NCBI GenBank assembly: GCA_017430235.1
Contig: JAFRNH010000058.1
Location: 1 to 64,000, forward strand
Source: Paludibacteraceae bacterium
Lineage (GTDB): Bacteria; Bacteroidota; Bacteroidia; Bacteroidales; Paludibacteraceae
DNA length: 64,000 nucleotides
Direction: 5' to 3'
The notes under the pieces are model-generated. The model saw nothing but the letters and a program-made list of their open reading frames with translations. It did not search any database and was not told the DNA's origin. Every line of letters starts with the position of its first letter. Position 1 is the stretch's first letter. A program made the translations under genes and the position numbers. Below are positions 8,312 to 16,407 of the stretch, in pieces.

Positions 8312-8340
8312 AATCCGAGGTTCCCACTTCGGATTTTTTT
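8312..8340 (+). terminator. Intrinsic terminator or attenuator before tRNA-Ser(CGA)
   Basis: AATCCGAGG (8312-8320) pairs with CTTCGGATT (8327-8335), with one G-U pair, around TTCCCA, and runs into seven Ts. It starts about 25 bases after the -7 box, so most transcripts would end as a leader RNA of roughly 45 bases unless read-through occurs. Confidence 0.75.
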
Positions 8341-8355
8341 ATTTGAACGACCTAA

Positions 8356-8442
8356 GGAAAGATGCCGGAGTGGTCGATCGGGCCGCACTCGAAATGCGGT
8401 GAACGGGTAACTGTTCCCAGGGTTCGAATCCCTGTCTTTCCG
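8356..8442 (+). tRNA. tRNA-Ser (anticodon CGA)
   Basis: An 87-base class II tRNA. The acceptor GGAAAGA pairs with TCTTTCC. The anticodon stem CCGCA/TGCGG encloses CTCGAAA (anticodon CGA). A long variable arm (GAACGGGTAACTGTTC) and a TTCGAAT T loop follow. The discriminator is G. Confidence 0.96.
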
Positions 8443-8522
8443 CAAAATTTAAAATCAAGGGCAAAGGCATATCAACCGGTTTTAAGCAAGAATTTATAGA
8501 ACCCACCCTAAAAGAAGGCAAC

Positions 8523-9023
8523 ATGAATACAGATAAAATTAAAGAAATAAAGAATCTGAGCAAGACAAGACCAGCAAGTCTGATTAATCGATTCTCCCAA
8601 TCAATCTTAAAAATGATTCTTCTCTCTTTGGGATTCTCCTGCACAACAAGTTGCGGTGACTTATATGGCACACCTTATGCCGACTTCGAGATGAAAGGGA
8701 AAGTCACAAATGAAAAAGGTGAAAGTTTGTCTGATGTTGAAATCAACAGTGTAAGTATAGAATCAGACTCTATAAGATACCAAAGAACCGTGGCCATCAC
8801 AAACACAAGAGGTATGTATACTGTTTCAGAAGACTTATATAGTCTTCAATGGAGTGAAGGCGGCTATCCTTTCCGTTTCATTGGTGACACTACACTATAT
8901 GAACCGTTCGACACCACAATCCGTCGTGACCAGCTGCATTTCAAAGGTGCTGATGATTGGTATGAAGGCAAAGCTTCTATCGTAGTGAATGTGACACTGA
9001 AAGAAAAAGAGAAAAAAGAATAA
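8523..9023 (+). CDS. Putative lipoprotein, rSAM/lipoprotein-system type
   Basis: A 166-residue exported protein. After a basic N-terminus a hydrophobic stretch (ILKMILLSLGFSCTTSC) ends in candidate lipid-attachment cysteines. The next segment, DLYGTPYADFEMKGKVTNEKGE, matches the start of small Bacteroidota lipoproteins named for neighbouring radical SAM enzymes; the rest resembles a carboxypeptidase-regulatory-like beta-sandwich. No radical SAM gene is present in this window, so the assignment is by likeness only. A copy of the dispersed motif AATTTATAGAACYCACC lies on each side of the gene (8490-8507 and 9024-9041). Confidence 0.65.
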   Translation: MNTDKIKEIKNLSKTRPASLINRFSQSILKMILLSLGFSCTTSCGDLYGTPYADFEMKGKVTNEKGESLSDVEINSVSIESDSIRYQRTVAITNTRGMYTVSEDLYSLQWSEGGYPFRFIGDTTLYEPFDTTIRRDQLHFKGADDWYEGKASIVVNVTLKEKEKKE

Positions 9024-9063
9024 CAATTTATAGAACTCACCGCAGCACAATCCTGCCAGACTA

Positions 9064-9095
9064 TTTGGGCAAACAACGAAAAATAAGTAACTTTG
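9064..9095 (+). promoter_or_regulatory. Promoter for tgt
   Basis: TTTG at 9064-9067, 20 bases, TAACTTTG at 9088-9095. The tgt start codon follows 34 bases later. Confidence 0.75.
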
Positions 9096-9129
9096 CAAAT
9101 TGTAGATACATAAATACAAGAGCAGTTTT

Positions 9130-10260
9130 ATGCAATTCGAATTACAATACGTAGATCCCAAAAGCAACGCACGTGCCGGTCGAATAACGACAGACCATGG
9201 CGTTATCGAAACGCCCATCTTCATGCCCGTCGGCACCGCAGGAACCGTAAAAGCTGTTCATCAGAGAGAAATCAAAGATGACATCCACGCTCAAATCATA
9301 TTGGGCAACACCTATCATCTTTACCTCCGTCCCGGACTCAACATCTTAGAGAAAGCAGGCGGTCTGCACAAATTCAATGGGTGGGACAAACCCATTTTGA
9401 CAGACAGTGGAGGTTTTCAAGTCTTCTCTCTTTCCGACAATAGAAAACTTACAGAAGAGGGTTGCACCTTCCGTTCTCATATCGATGGTTCAAAACACAT
9501 CTTCACCCCAGAAAACGTGGTGGATACCCAACGCATCATCGGTGCAGATATTATCATGGCACTCGACGAGTGTACGCCAGGAACCGCAGATTACACCTAT
9601 GCCAAACGTTCGCTCGAACGTACGCAACGCTGGTTGGATCGTGGACTAAAGCACTTTGATGAAACCGAACCTAAATACGGCTATAGTCAAACCTTCTTCC
9701 CTATTGTTCAAGGATGTACCTTCAAAGACCTTCGTTTAAAGGCTGCAGAATATGTTGCCAGCAAAAACAGAGAGGGCAATGCCATCGGTGGATTGGCTGT
9801 AGGTGAACCTACCGACGTCATGTACGAAATGATTGAAACGGTCAACACTATATTGCCGAAAGATAAACCTCGCTACCTCATGGGTGTAGGAACGCCCAAC
9901 AACCTTTTGGAAGCCATCGAACGAGGCGTCGATATGTTCGATTGCGTAATGCCAACCCGTAACGGACGAAACGGATTATTGTTCACCCAAAACGGTACCA
10001 TGAACATGCGAAACAAGAAATGGGAGGACGACTTCTCCCCTCTTGATCCTTTCGGCACCTCCTTCGTCGATTCTTTCTATACAAAAGCTTACGTTCGTCA
10101 CCTCTTCGTGGCAGATGAGATACTAGCACTTCAAATAGCATCCATCCACAATTTGGCATTCTATTTGTGGCTCGTCAAAGAGGCCCGCAACCAAATTATA
10201 GCAGGCACCTTCTCAACCTGGAAAGATAGCATGGTAAAGAAATTAAATGTCAGATTATAA
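9130..10260 (+). CDS. tgt: tRNA-guanine transglycosylase (queuosine biosynthesis)
   Basis: A 376-residue enzyme that exchanges guanine 34 of GUN-anticodon tRNAs for the queuine precursor preQ1. Seen: the substrate-binding segment TDSGGFQVFSL with the first catalytic Asp, the GGLAVGE loop, and the nucleophile Asp in MFDCVMPTRNGRNG. Length and order fit the bacterial enzyme. Odd: the usual zinc site (Cys-x-Cys-x2-Cys plus His) is not intact; at the expected place the sequence reads LDPFGTSFVDSFYTKAYVRH, with no cysteine. I believe this is shared by other Bacteroidota Tgt proteins but could not check. The permease and PrsW-like genes follow closely and may share its promoter. Confidence 0.95.
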   Translation: MQFELQYVDPKSNARAGRITTDHGVIETPIFMPVGTAGTVKAVHQREIKDDIHAQIILGNTYHLYLRPGLNILEKAGGLHKFNGWDKPILTDSGGFQVFSLSDNRKLTEEGCTFRSHIDGSKHIFTPENVVDTQRIIGADIIMALDECTPGTADYTYAKRSLERTQRWLDRGLKHFDETEPKYGYSQTFFPIVQGCTFKDLRLKAAEYVASKNREGNAIGGLAVGEPTDVMYEMIETVNTILPKDKPRYLMGVGTPNNLLEAIERGVDMFDCVMPTRNGRNGLLFTQNGTMNMRNKKWEDDFSPLDPFGTSFVDSFYTKAYVRHLFVADEILALQIASIHNLAFYLWLVKEARNQIIAGTFSTWKDSMVKKLNVRL

Positions 10261-10270
10261 CAGATAAATT

Positions 10271-11347
10271 ATGCTTAAAAAATTAGACATTTATATCATA
10301 CGGAAATTCTTAGGAACCTTTTTCCTATCCATTGTCCTAATTATCAGTATCGCTGTTGTATTTGACATCACCGAAAAGATTGATGACTTTATGGAAAACA
10401 ATGCGCCATTAAAAGCCATTATCTTTGATTATTACGTTAATTTCATTCCTTACTACGCCAACCTGTTTAGTCCTGTGTTCATCTTCCTTTCTGTTATTTT
10501 CGTCACCTCCAAGTTAGCCGACAATTCAGAAATTATCGCCATGTTCTCATCCGGCATCAGTTTTCATAGGCTGATGAGACCCTATATGATTTCCGCTGGT
10601 GTCATTGCCCTATTAACCTTTTATCTAAGTAGCTACGTCATTCCTCCTGCCAACAAGGAGAGAATTGATTTTCAGGAAGTTTATGTAAAGAAAAAGAAGA
10701 AAGACCAGGCCATTAAGATTCGTTTATGGGTGACCGATACAGAAGTCCTCTCCATCGACTACTACGACAAAAGGGGTCAAAGTGGACGACGAGCATCCAT
10801 TGACGAATTCAACGGGAAAACTTTGAAATCAAGGATCATCGCCCACGACATAGAATGGATGGGAGAAGACAACTGGCGACTACTCGATTATACAAAAAGA
10901 GAATTCGACGGACTTTACGAGCACCTAACTAGAGGCGACACGATGACGCTGAAACTGAACCTCATTCCAGACGACTTCTTTGTCTTTGCAGGCATGCAGG
11001 AACAGATGTCTACTCCGGAACTGACAACATACATCGAAAGACAGAAATCAAGAGGTATCGGCAACATCAAAGATTTTGAAATTGAATATGCCAGAAGGTT
11101 CTCTTTTCCTTTTGCCGCATTCATTCTAACCATCATTGGAGTCTCACTCTCTTCGAAAAAAATAAAGGGAGGTATGGGTATAAACTTAGGTATCGGTATT
11201 GCACTGAGTCTGATCTATATCCTATTCTTCTCCATATCCTCCACATTCGCAGTAAATGGCAATTTTTCTCCAACAATGGCCGTTTGGTTACCTAACATAA
11301 TTTTCGGACTTATTGCCATTGGTCTATACATAAAAGCACCTAAATAA
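10271..11347 (+). CDS. LptF/LptG family permease
   Basis: A 358-residue inner-membrane component of the lipopolysaccharide export ABC transporter LptB2FG. The N-terminal LDIYIIRKFLGTFFLSIVLI and the cluster of three early membrane helices are typical. A periplasmic beta-jellyroll domain (about residues 130-260) follows, then three C-terminal helices starting with FPFAAFILTIIGVSLSSKK. LptF and LptG are not easily told apart; I lean to LptG. It starts 10 bases after tgt. Confidence 0.9.
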   Translation: MLKKLDIYIIRKFLGTFFLSIVLIISIAVVFDITEKIDDFMENNAPLKAIIFDYYVNFIPYYANLFSPVFIFLSVIFVTSKLADNSEIIAMFSSGISFHRLMRPYMISAGVIALLTFYLSSYVIPPANKERIDFQEVYVKKKKKDQAIKIRLWVTDTEVLSIDYYDKRGQSGRRASIDEFNGKTLKSRIIAHDIEWMGEDNWRLLDYTKREFDGLYEHLTRGDTMTLKLNLIPDDFFVFAGMQEQMSTPELTTYIERQKSRGIGNIKDFEIEYARRFSFPFAAFILTIIGVSLSSKKIKGGMGINLGIGIALSLIYILFFSISSTFAVNGNFSPTMAVWLPNIIFGLIAIGLYIKAPK

Positions 11348-11353
11348 AACAAA

Positions 11354-12385
11354 ATGATTATAATCATCAGGAATGGTAAGCAATTCGGTCCTTATGACGA
11401 GGATACGATCAAGCAATATATAGAAGATGGCAAAATACTAAAATGCGACAAATGCATTGATTGTACAGACTTAGACAATGTCATCACAGTCAAACAATAT
11501 CTGAAAGATAACGGCATCTCCGTGAAAGTCAAGTCTGCAGGATCCATCGTCAACCAATTGAAAGCAATCGGTCGTGACATCATTATTCCGCATGAATTCT
11601 TCAAAAAGGAGATTCTATTAAGCGACAAAAAATTCATCTTATTGGCTGCGATAGGACTACTGCCATCCGTTATTGGATTCTTCATTCAAAGCGAATGGTT
11701 GATGTTTTATTTTGTCTCCCTATATTTCTCTATCATTTGGAGCATCTTTTTCTATAATTTCTTTAAGACATCACAAGTGTCGTGGAAGACGGCCACCACC
11801 ATCTTTTTCATGACACAAATCTTCATCTTCCTGCTATGGGACTTAACAGGATTGGTGAAATTAAATCCTTTTTATAATATTGGAGAGCAAGGAGGACTCT
11901 TTTCTCGACTAATTTTCTTTATTATGGGAGTTGGATTCACCGAGGAATTTGTCAAAGCTATTCCCCTTTTCATATTAATAGCGAGGGCGAAAGAACCTAT
12001 GATACCACGCACATTAGTCTTTTACGGACTCATTTCAGGATTAGCATTTGGTGTAGAGGAAGGTGTTCAATATCAGATAAGTGTGAATAATCAATTGGAA
12101 TACCAATATTCATTTTTTGCCAATATAGCCAGACTCACCTACCTTCCATTCATCCACGCCGTATTCACAGGTATAGCAGGTTATTATATCGCCTTTGGTA
12201 ACCTCTACCCTAAATTCAAAAAATCGCTTTACGTGATGGCTATTGCCGTACCCATGATCCTTCATGGTCTGTACGACACATTCAATCGAAGCACATTTAT
12301 CTCCATTATCTTCCTAATTATCCCAGTGGCTCTGCTTATGATCTATTTAAGACGTACATCCGACTTGAAAGCAAAATTAAGATAA
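11354..12385 (+). CDS. PrsW-like intramembrane metalloprotease with N-terminal GYF_2-like domain
   Basis: A 343-residue multi-helix membrane protein. Residues 1-60 are soluble and resemble a GYF_2 domain (IRNGKQFGPYDEDTIKQYI). The membrane part carries the conserved PrsW motifs: GFTEEFVKAIPLF with the EExxK signature, AFGVEEGVQYQ, FIHAVFTGIAGYY and MILHGLYDTF. PrsW in Bacillus cleaves an anti-sigma factor; family members are putative glutamic or metal proteases of the CAAX-protease clan. The target here is unknown. It starts 6 bases after the permease gene and ends before a strong hairpin. Confidence 0.85.
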   Translation: MIIIIRNGKQFGPYDEDTIKQYIEDGKILKCDKCIDCTDLDNVITVKQYLKDNGISVKVKSAGSIVNQLKAIGRDIIIPHEFFKKEILLSDKKFILLAAIGLLPSVIGFFIQSEWLMFYFVSLYFSIIWSIFFYNFFKTSQVSWKTATTIFFMTQIFIFLLWDLTGLVKLNPFYNIGEQGGLFSRLIFFIMGVGFTEEFVKAIPLFILIARAKEPMIPRTLVFYGLISGLAFGVEEGVQYQISVNNQLEYQYSFFANIARLTYLPFIHAVFTGIAGYYIAFGNLYPKFKKSLYVMAIAVPMILHGLYDTFNRSTFISIIFLIIPVALLMIYLRRTSDLKAKLR

Positions 12386-12397
12386 CAAATTGTACTT

Positions 12398-12453
12398 ATA
12401 TAACACAATGAGCCCCGAAAGTTGGAATAACCTTCGGGGCTCGTTATTATTGA
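12398..12453 (+). terminator. Terminator hairpin, copy 1 of a 56-base repeat
   Basis: GAGCCCCGAA (12410-12419) and TTCGGGGCTC (12433-12442) form a 10-bp GC-rich stem; the following bases are GTTATTATT, a weak U tract. The whole 56 bases recur at 16009-16064 with five differences, on the far side of the next gene. Confidence 0.75.
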
Positions 12454-12521
12454 AAATTCTCTTGTTTTATTTACATTATGCCATCAATTTAAAATATTAA
12501 ATAAAATTTCATGAAAAATCA

Positions 12522-12570
12522 TTGCAATAAGTTACCAAACAATTTATATTTGTCTAAAAAACAAATATAA
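12522..12570 (+). promoter_or_regulatory. Promoter with overlapping inverted repeat (candidate operator)
   Basis: TTG at 12522-12524, 20 bases, TATATTTG at 12545-12552. The -7 box lies within the left arm of a perfect 10-bp inverted repeat, TTATATTTGT (12544-12553) and ACAAATATAA (12561-12570). A dimeric repressor could bind here, or a hairpin could form; the start codon is at 12583. Confidence 0.65.
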
Positions 12571-12582
12571 ATTAAATACTTT

Positions 12583-15500
12583 ATGGAACATTCAATCTCT
12601 ATTATCAAGCATCAACAAGATCTTGATACCGAAAATCATGTACAAGTAATTCATCACATTACTGACTTTCCAATTAACGAAAAGGCTCCAGTTGAATTTG
12701 ACGATACCAAGCATGTATTTGATAAAAACAAATTTTATTTTATAGAATACCCAGTTGCAGAAGCATTATACGAAGGTGATCCTTTGGCACGTGCCAGAAT
12801 AAAATTTGGCAAAGTAATGTATAATGGAGAACCTAAGGAAGGTGGATTATTTCTCTGGTGTAATTGTAGCTCAATAAGTTCAATCAAACGAAGTCTAAGA
12901 AGAGTCAAAAAAGGGAAACGCGATTATCAAGAATTTGAAGCATATTATTACCGTCCTAAAGCTATACAAACAAAAGAGCTCAACCCTGCCTTTATGAGAT
13001 TCATTGGTGCAGAAGATCTAGGGTACCTCTTTTTTAATATGAGAGAAAACATCAAAGAATACTATTCTGCGCTAAGTTATGTCAAAAGACACTTCACACT
13101 TGTTGGAAAGTGCAAAATCAATGTTCCAATATACAAAAAAGTTAAGGACAAAGAGGTGTTTTTTTGGAATCAGAACTGTCTTATGAAACCAGAAGAATAC
13201 TATGGCGCAGATTTTGACAGTAAACTGGGAACATCAAATCCTAAGAATCAAAAGCTTTGTACCCGTCATAGTAAATACCCTAACCTATACGATAGTTTTT
13301 CTTTACAAGAAATATATCCAACCACCGATAGTTTTGAAACAACCAGTCCCGAAGAAGCTGCTGAAAAAATAGCAAAAGCACTTATGGTAATGCCAAGAGG
13401 ACATCGAAGTGTTTCTGTCGAAGGTAGTGCATTTGAGCTATTGATGGGTGGTCCCATCCAAGTAGCAGACCAATTAGACTGTAAAAAGGAAGTAGTCAAA
13501 CAGAAAAAAGATGAAAGTGATGAAGAATTTCAAAGGAGAAAAGACAAAGCTGAAGCTGAATATCATGACAAACAGATCCTAATCAAGAAAGAAAAGAATT
13601 ACCTTTATTCAATGGTATATTTTGATGATAATCAACAAAAGGGATTGTGCGGAGATGGATATATATTTTACGATGCCCCTATACACTATGACAACCCCAA
13701 AATCAAGGATGTCGACGATGAGATAAAGAAGGATTATTGTGAACAGTTCCGTAAAATTTATACAAACAAATATGTAAGAAGCGAGGAAAAGCCAGAAGGT
13801 CCAATTTCCGGTTGCGAGGCTTTACAGAATTTGTTGGATAAGGTGTTTGATGCACTCAAGAAGAGATATCATATCAATGTCGATTATATCTTCTGTGACT
13901 TTGAGGGAATGCGAAACACAGCCAATGAGATTAGATTAGCTGGGCGAGGCTACTATATAGACGGAGGCGATAAGCCATCGGATAATTTGATAGAATCCAC
14001 AAGAGACCAGGTTTGGGAAAGCATCTGGGAAGCGCTAAAAGACAGACAAGGGAAAGAAACCGAAGAGTATCGAAATATTTACGAGAAACTTGAACAGAGA
14101 GGATATGCGTTTACAGATAAAGGGAAAGCACTAATGCTAAACGATGTCAAAGCGAGTCTGTTTACAAACAAATATGGGAAAAGCAGTAATGGTTATAATC
14201 TGTCTAGTACTTACGCACAAAGGCGCAACATCAATATATGGGATTGTGTGATGATGGAATATTATGCAGGGTTACTTGATAAATATCTTGTCGGTCCAAT
14301 TCGCAAGTATTCCCCAAATGCCATTCGTTCCCTACATGCAATCAACAACCAAGCGGGGTATATCAATCATCACCAGAACGGTAGCGAGTTTGAAACATAC
14401 TTAGGAGGTAGTGTCATGCTACCAACTGGCATGCGTTCCAATCCTTCTTTGTACACGTTAAAAAAAGATGCCTTCGAAAAAGATTCGATGGATAACTGGA
14501 AGACCTATATTCCTGAAATAACACCATTCGCCCGATTGAAATTCGATATCAACAACGTTCGCGCCGCCATGCTTTCGAACCCTAACGAAGGAACACATCC
14601 TTTTATGTCAACACAATACAAATGGAACAATTATGTGATAAATAGACCAGATGACAAAGGTAAAAAGAAAGAAAATCGATTTGTTCCAACAAGTGAACAA
14701 TTGAATGAAGTGAGCTACAATGCTTGTTTCCAAAGAGAGATGCTGATTCACTCTTGGATGTGTAAACCTGAAATTATGTATGCCTACATAAGCTATAACG
14801 ATGACACGAAACATTGCGGATATTTGCTAAAAACCACATCCAATACTAATCCTGCAACCTACGAACCTGTCAGCAAACAGGACTACCTCAAAGAGGTTTT
14901 CGATGATATTCAAAAAACAATTAACGAGTTAAACTGCATTCTGAATCCTTGCAAGAAGACGAAGTCGCTTATTCAGGATATTATTCCAGAGAACAGTCCA
15001 TTCATTCTATCCGGATGGCAAATCGGCAAGTATCAAGTATATCGTATAACCTTAGAGAAATATGATGATCCAAAAGCTTTTATGAATGTACGATATTTGC
15101 GCAAATCGGGCAAAGGAATATTCAGTGCCAGATTTTCAAGGCTACGCAAAAAGATAGCATTGAAGAGGGAGATACTTGCCAGTGTTGAAGGGAAAACGGT
15201 GGTATTTCCGAATGCCTATATTTTGAAACCAGAGAAAGGACCTGGCCGCTGGATTGTGATGAAAGGAAGTAACCGTCCGTATGTTCTAACGGAGCAAAAT
15301 TACTACGAGAACAACCCGTCGTTGGATATGCAAGGCTGTCAACTACCCGTCTTTGAGAGTAATAGTTATAAGGTACGTGTGCTTGACAACACGAGTGTGT
15401 TTGGAGAGATTGCGCGCAATCAAAAATGGGAAGCGACAATTAAATTAGGAGAGACATTTAACAGTAAAACAGAGATTTTTGAAGAAGCTCTTGGCGATTT

Positions 15501-15987
15501 GTACAAACAATACAATGCTGGACAAGAATATGTATTTACCAAGTTGATTGACTTAAATGCATTTTATGCAAATGGAGCGGATGTTGATAGACCCAAAAAG
15601 ACAACATTGACAATTGCCGATGATTCGTGTGATGTCAAACGAGTTAAAGCGATTATTCAAGGGGCGAATGTACAGATTGACCTCTATCGAGAAAGTGATG
15701 GTGTGAATATCGGTCGCGTAAAGAACTGTATGGAAACAGAAGCCAACGACAAGATAATACTCAAGGTCTCATGGTTGAATGCAACGAATCAGGATATCCA
15801 ATATATGTTGCACTACAACTATGGTGGTTCGTTCAAAATGCTCTATAAGAAGAAGATCTTAGCACGCTCGGGCGACGAAGGTTATGTGTTGATTCCGTTG
15901 AAACCAACAGCGGGAGCGAAATCAATTAACGCATCCATCTTGCAAGATGGAGTTGTTAAAGATTCCCGGGTTGCAGAAATTGGGTAA
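12583..15987 (+). CDS. Large protein of unknown function (1134 residues)
   Basis: I do not recognise this protein. It has no signal peptide and no membrane helix, is rich in Lys, Asn and Tyr, and has a charged helical stretch near residues 305-340. Around residues 430-445 is an acidic motif in a hydrophobic strand, VDYIFCDFEGMRNTANEI, and near 809 SGWQIGKYQVYRITLEKY; these recall the barrel core of some glycoside hydrolases, but that is only a guess. The last 200 residues look like beta-sandwich repeats. It is a single-gene unit: own promoter with an inverted repeat, and a near-identical hairpin repeat on each side. The isolated setting and the lack of known relatives suggest an acquired gene. 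Confidence 0.8.
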   Translation: MEHSISIIKHQQDLDTENHVQVIHHITDFPINEKAPVEFDDTKHVFDKNKFYFIEYPVAEALYEGDPLARARIKFGKVMYNGEPKEGGLFLWCNCSSISSIKRSLRRVKKGKRDYQEFEAYYYRPKAIQTKELNPAFMRFIGAEDLGYLFFNMRENIKEYYSALSYVKRHFTLVGKCKINVPIYKKVKDKEVFFWNQNCLMKPEEYYGADFDSKLGTSNPKNQKLCTRHSKYPNLYDSFSLQEIYPTTDSFETTSPEEAAEKIAKALMVMPRGHRSVSVEGSAFELLMGGPIQVADQLDCKKEVVKQKKDESDEEFQRRKDKAEAEYHDKQILIKKEKNYLYSMVYFDDNQQKGLCGDGYIFYDAPIHYDNPKIKDVDDEIKKDYCEQFRKIYTNKYVRSEEKPEGPISGCEALQNLLDKVFDALKKRYHINVDYIFCDFEGMRNTANEIRLAGRGYYIDGGDKPSDNLIESTRDQVWESIWEALKDRQGKETEEYRNIYEKLEQRGYAFTDKGKALMLNDVKASLFTNKYGKSSNGYNLSSTYAQRRNINIWDCVMMEYYAGLLDKYLVGPIRKYSPNAIRSLHAINNQAGYINHHQNGSEFETYLGGSVMLPTGMRSNPSLYTLKKDAFEKDSMDNWKTYIPEITPFARLKFDINNVRAAMLSNPNEGTHPFMSTQYKWNNYVINRPDDKGKKKENRFVPTSEQLNEVSYNACFQREMLIHSWMCKPEIMYAYISYNDDTKHCGYLLKTTSNTNPATYEPVSKQDYLKEVFDDIQKTINELNCILNPCKKTKSLIQDIIPENSPFILSGWQIGKYQVYRITLEKYDDPKAFMNVRYLRKSGKGIFSARFSRLRKKIALKREILASVEGKTVVFPNAYILKPEKGPGRWIVMKGSNRPYVLTEQNYYENNPSLDMQGCQLPVFESNSYKVRVLDNTSVFGEIARNQKWEATIKLGETFNSKTEIFEEALGDLYKQYNAGQEYVFTKLIDLNAFYANGADVDRPKKTTLTIADDSCDVKRVKAIIQGANVQIDLYRESDGVNIGRVKNCMETEANDKIILKVSWLNATNQDIQYMLHYNYGGSFKMLYKKKILARSGDEGYVLIPLKPTAGAKSINASILQDGVVKDSRVAEIG

Positions 15988-16008
15988 TTGATAAAGCAAA
16001 TTTCACCC

Positions 16009-16064
16009 ACATAACACAACAAGCCCCGAAAGTTGGAAAAACCTTCGGGGCTCATTATTATTGA
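16009..16064 (+). terminator. Terminator hairpin, copy 2 of the 56-base repeat
   Basis: AGCCCCGAA and TTCGGGGCT form the stem, followed by CATTATTATTG. It begins 21 bases after the stop of the 1134-residue protein and matches copy 1 at 51 of 56 positions. Confidence 0.75.
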
Positions 16065-16087
16065 TAGACCCTCAACTATATTTTTTT

Positions 16088-16096
16088 GGGGGGGGG
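16088..16096. repeat. Homopolymer: nine G after seven T
   Basis: T7 (16081-16087) directly followed by G9 (16088-16096), 7 bases past the stop of the small lipoprotein gene on the minus strand. Long G runs are prone to slippage and to sequencing error. It lies outside any gene. Confidence 0.7.
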
Positions 16097-16103
16097 CATT
16101 TCT

Positions 16104-16328
16104 TTATTCACATACAAATCCCTTTGGAGATCCGTTGACACCGTATGTGTTCAAGTCTGAGCAGTCAGAAACTGACATCTCTTCGTAATCGTAGCTATAA
16201 CTAGGCACTTCGTTACCCTCTTCATCGTAATAAGTACAATGACAGTCGTTTTTCGTGCATGAGAATAATCCCAATGAAAGTGCGACAGTTCCAAGTGCTA
16301 TAAGAATTTTCTTCATCGTTTTATTCAA
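16104..16328 (-). CDS. Small Cys-rich putative lipoprotein
   Basis: A 74-residue protein with a classic export signal: MNKTMKKILIALGTVALSLGLFSC, ending in the lipobox LFSC. The mature part is about 50 residues, acidic and tyrosine-rich, with four more cysteines (DCHCTYYDEEGNE, SVSDCSDL, GFVCE), which suggests disulfides or metal binding. Bacteroidota genomes hold many such unclassified surface lipoproteins; no function can be assigned. Start alternatives are ATG 16328 and 16316. Its likely -7 box TACATTTG (16394-16401) lies just beyond the end of pheT. Confidence 0.75.
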   Translation of the reverse strand: MNKTMKKILIALGTVALSLGLFSCTKNDCHCTYYDEEGNEVPSYSYDYEEMSVSDCSDLNTYGVNGSPKGFVCE

Positions 16329-16393
16329 TAAAATTACGCCTACTCTTTTACACGGTTTTCAGCAACCCCAAAGTTTTTCAAATACAACGAGTG

Positions 16394-16401
16394 CAAATGT
16401 A
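16394..16401 (-). promoter_or_regulatory. -7 box for the small lipoprotein gene
   Basis: TACATTTG on the minus strand fits TAnnTTTG and lies between the pheT stop and the lipoprotein start, giving a leader of about 60 bases. No TTG is seen at the correct distance. Confidence 0.45.
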
Positions 16402-16407
16402 ATAAAA

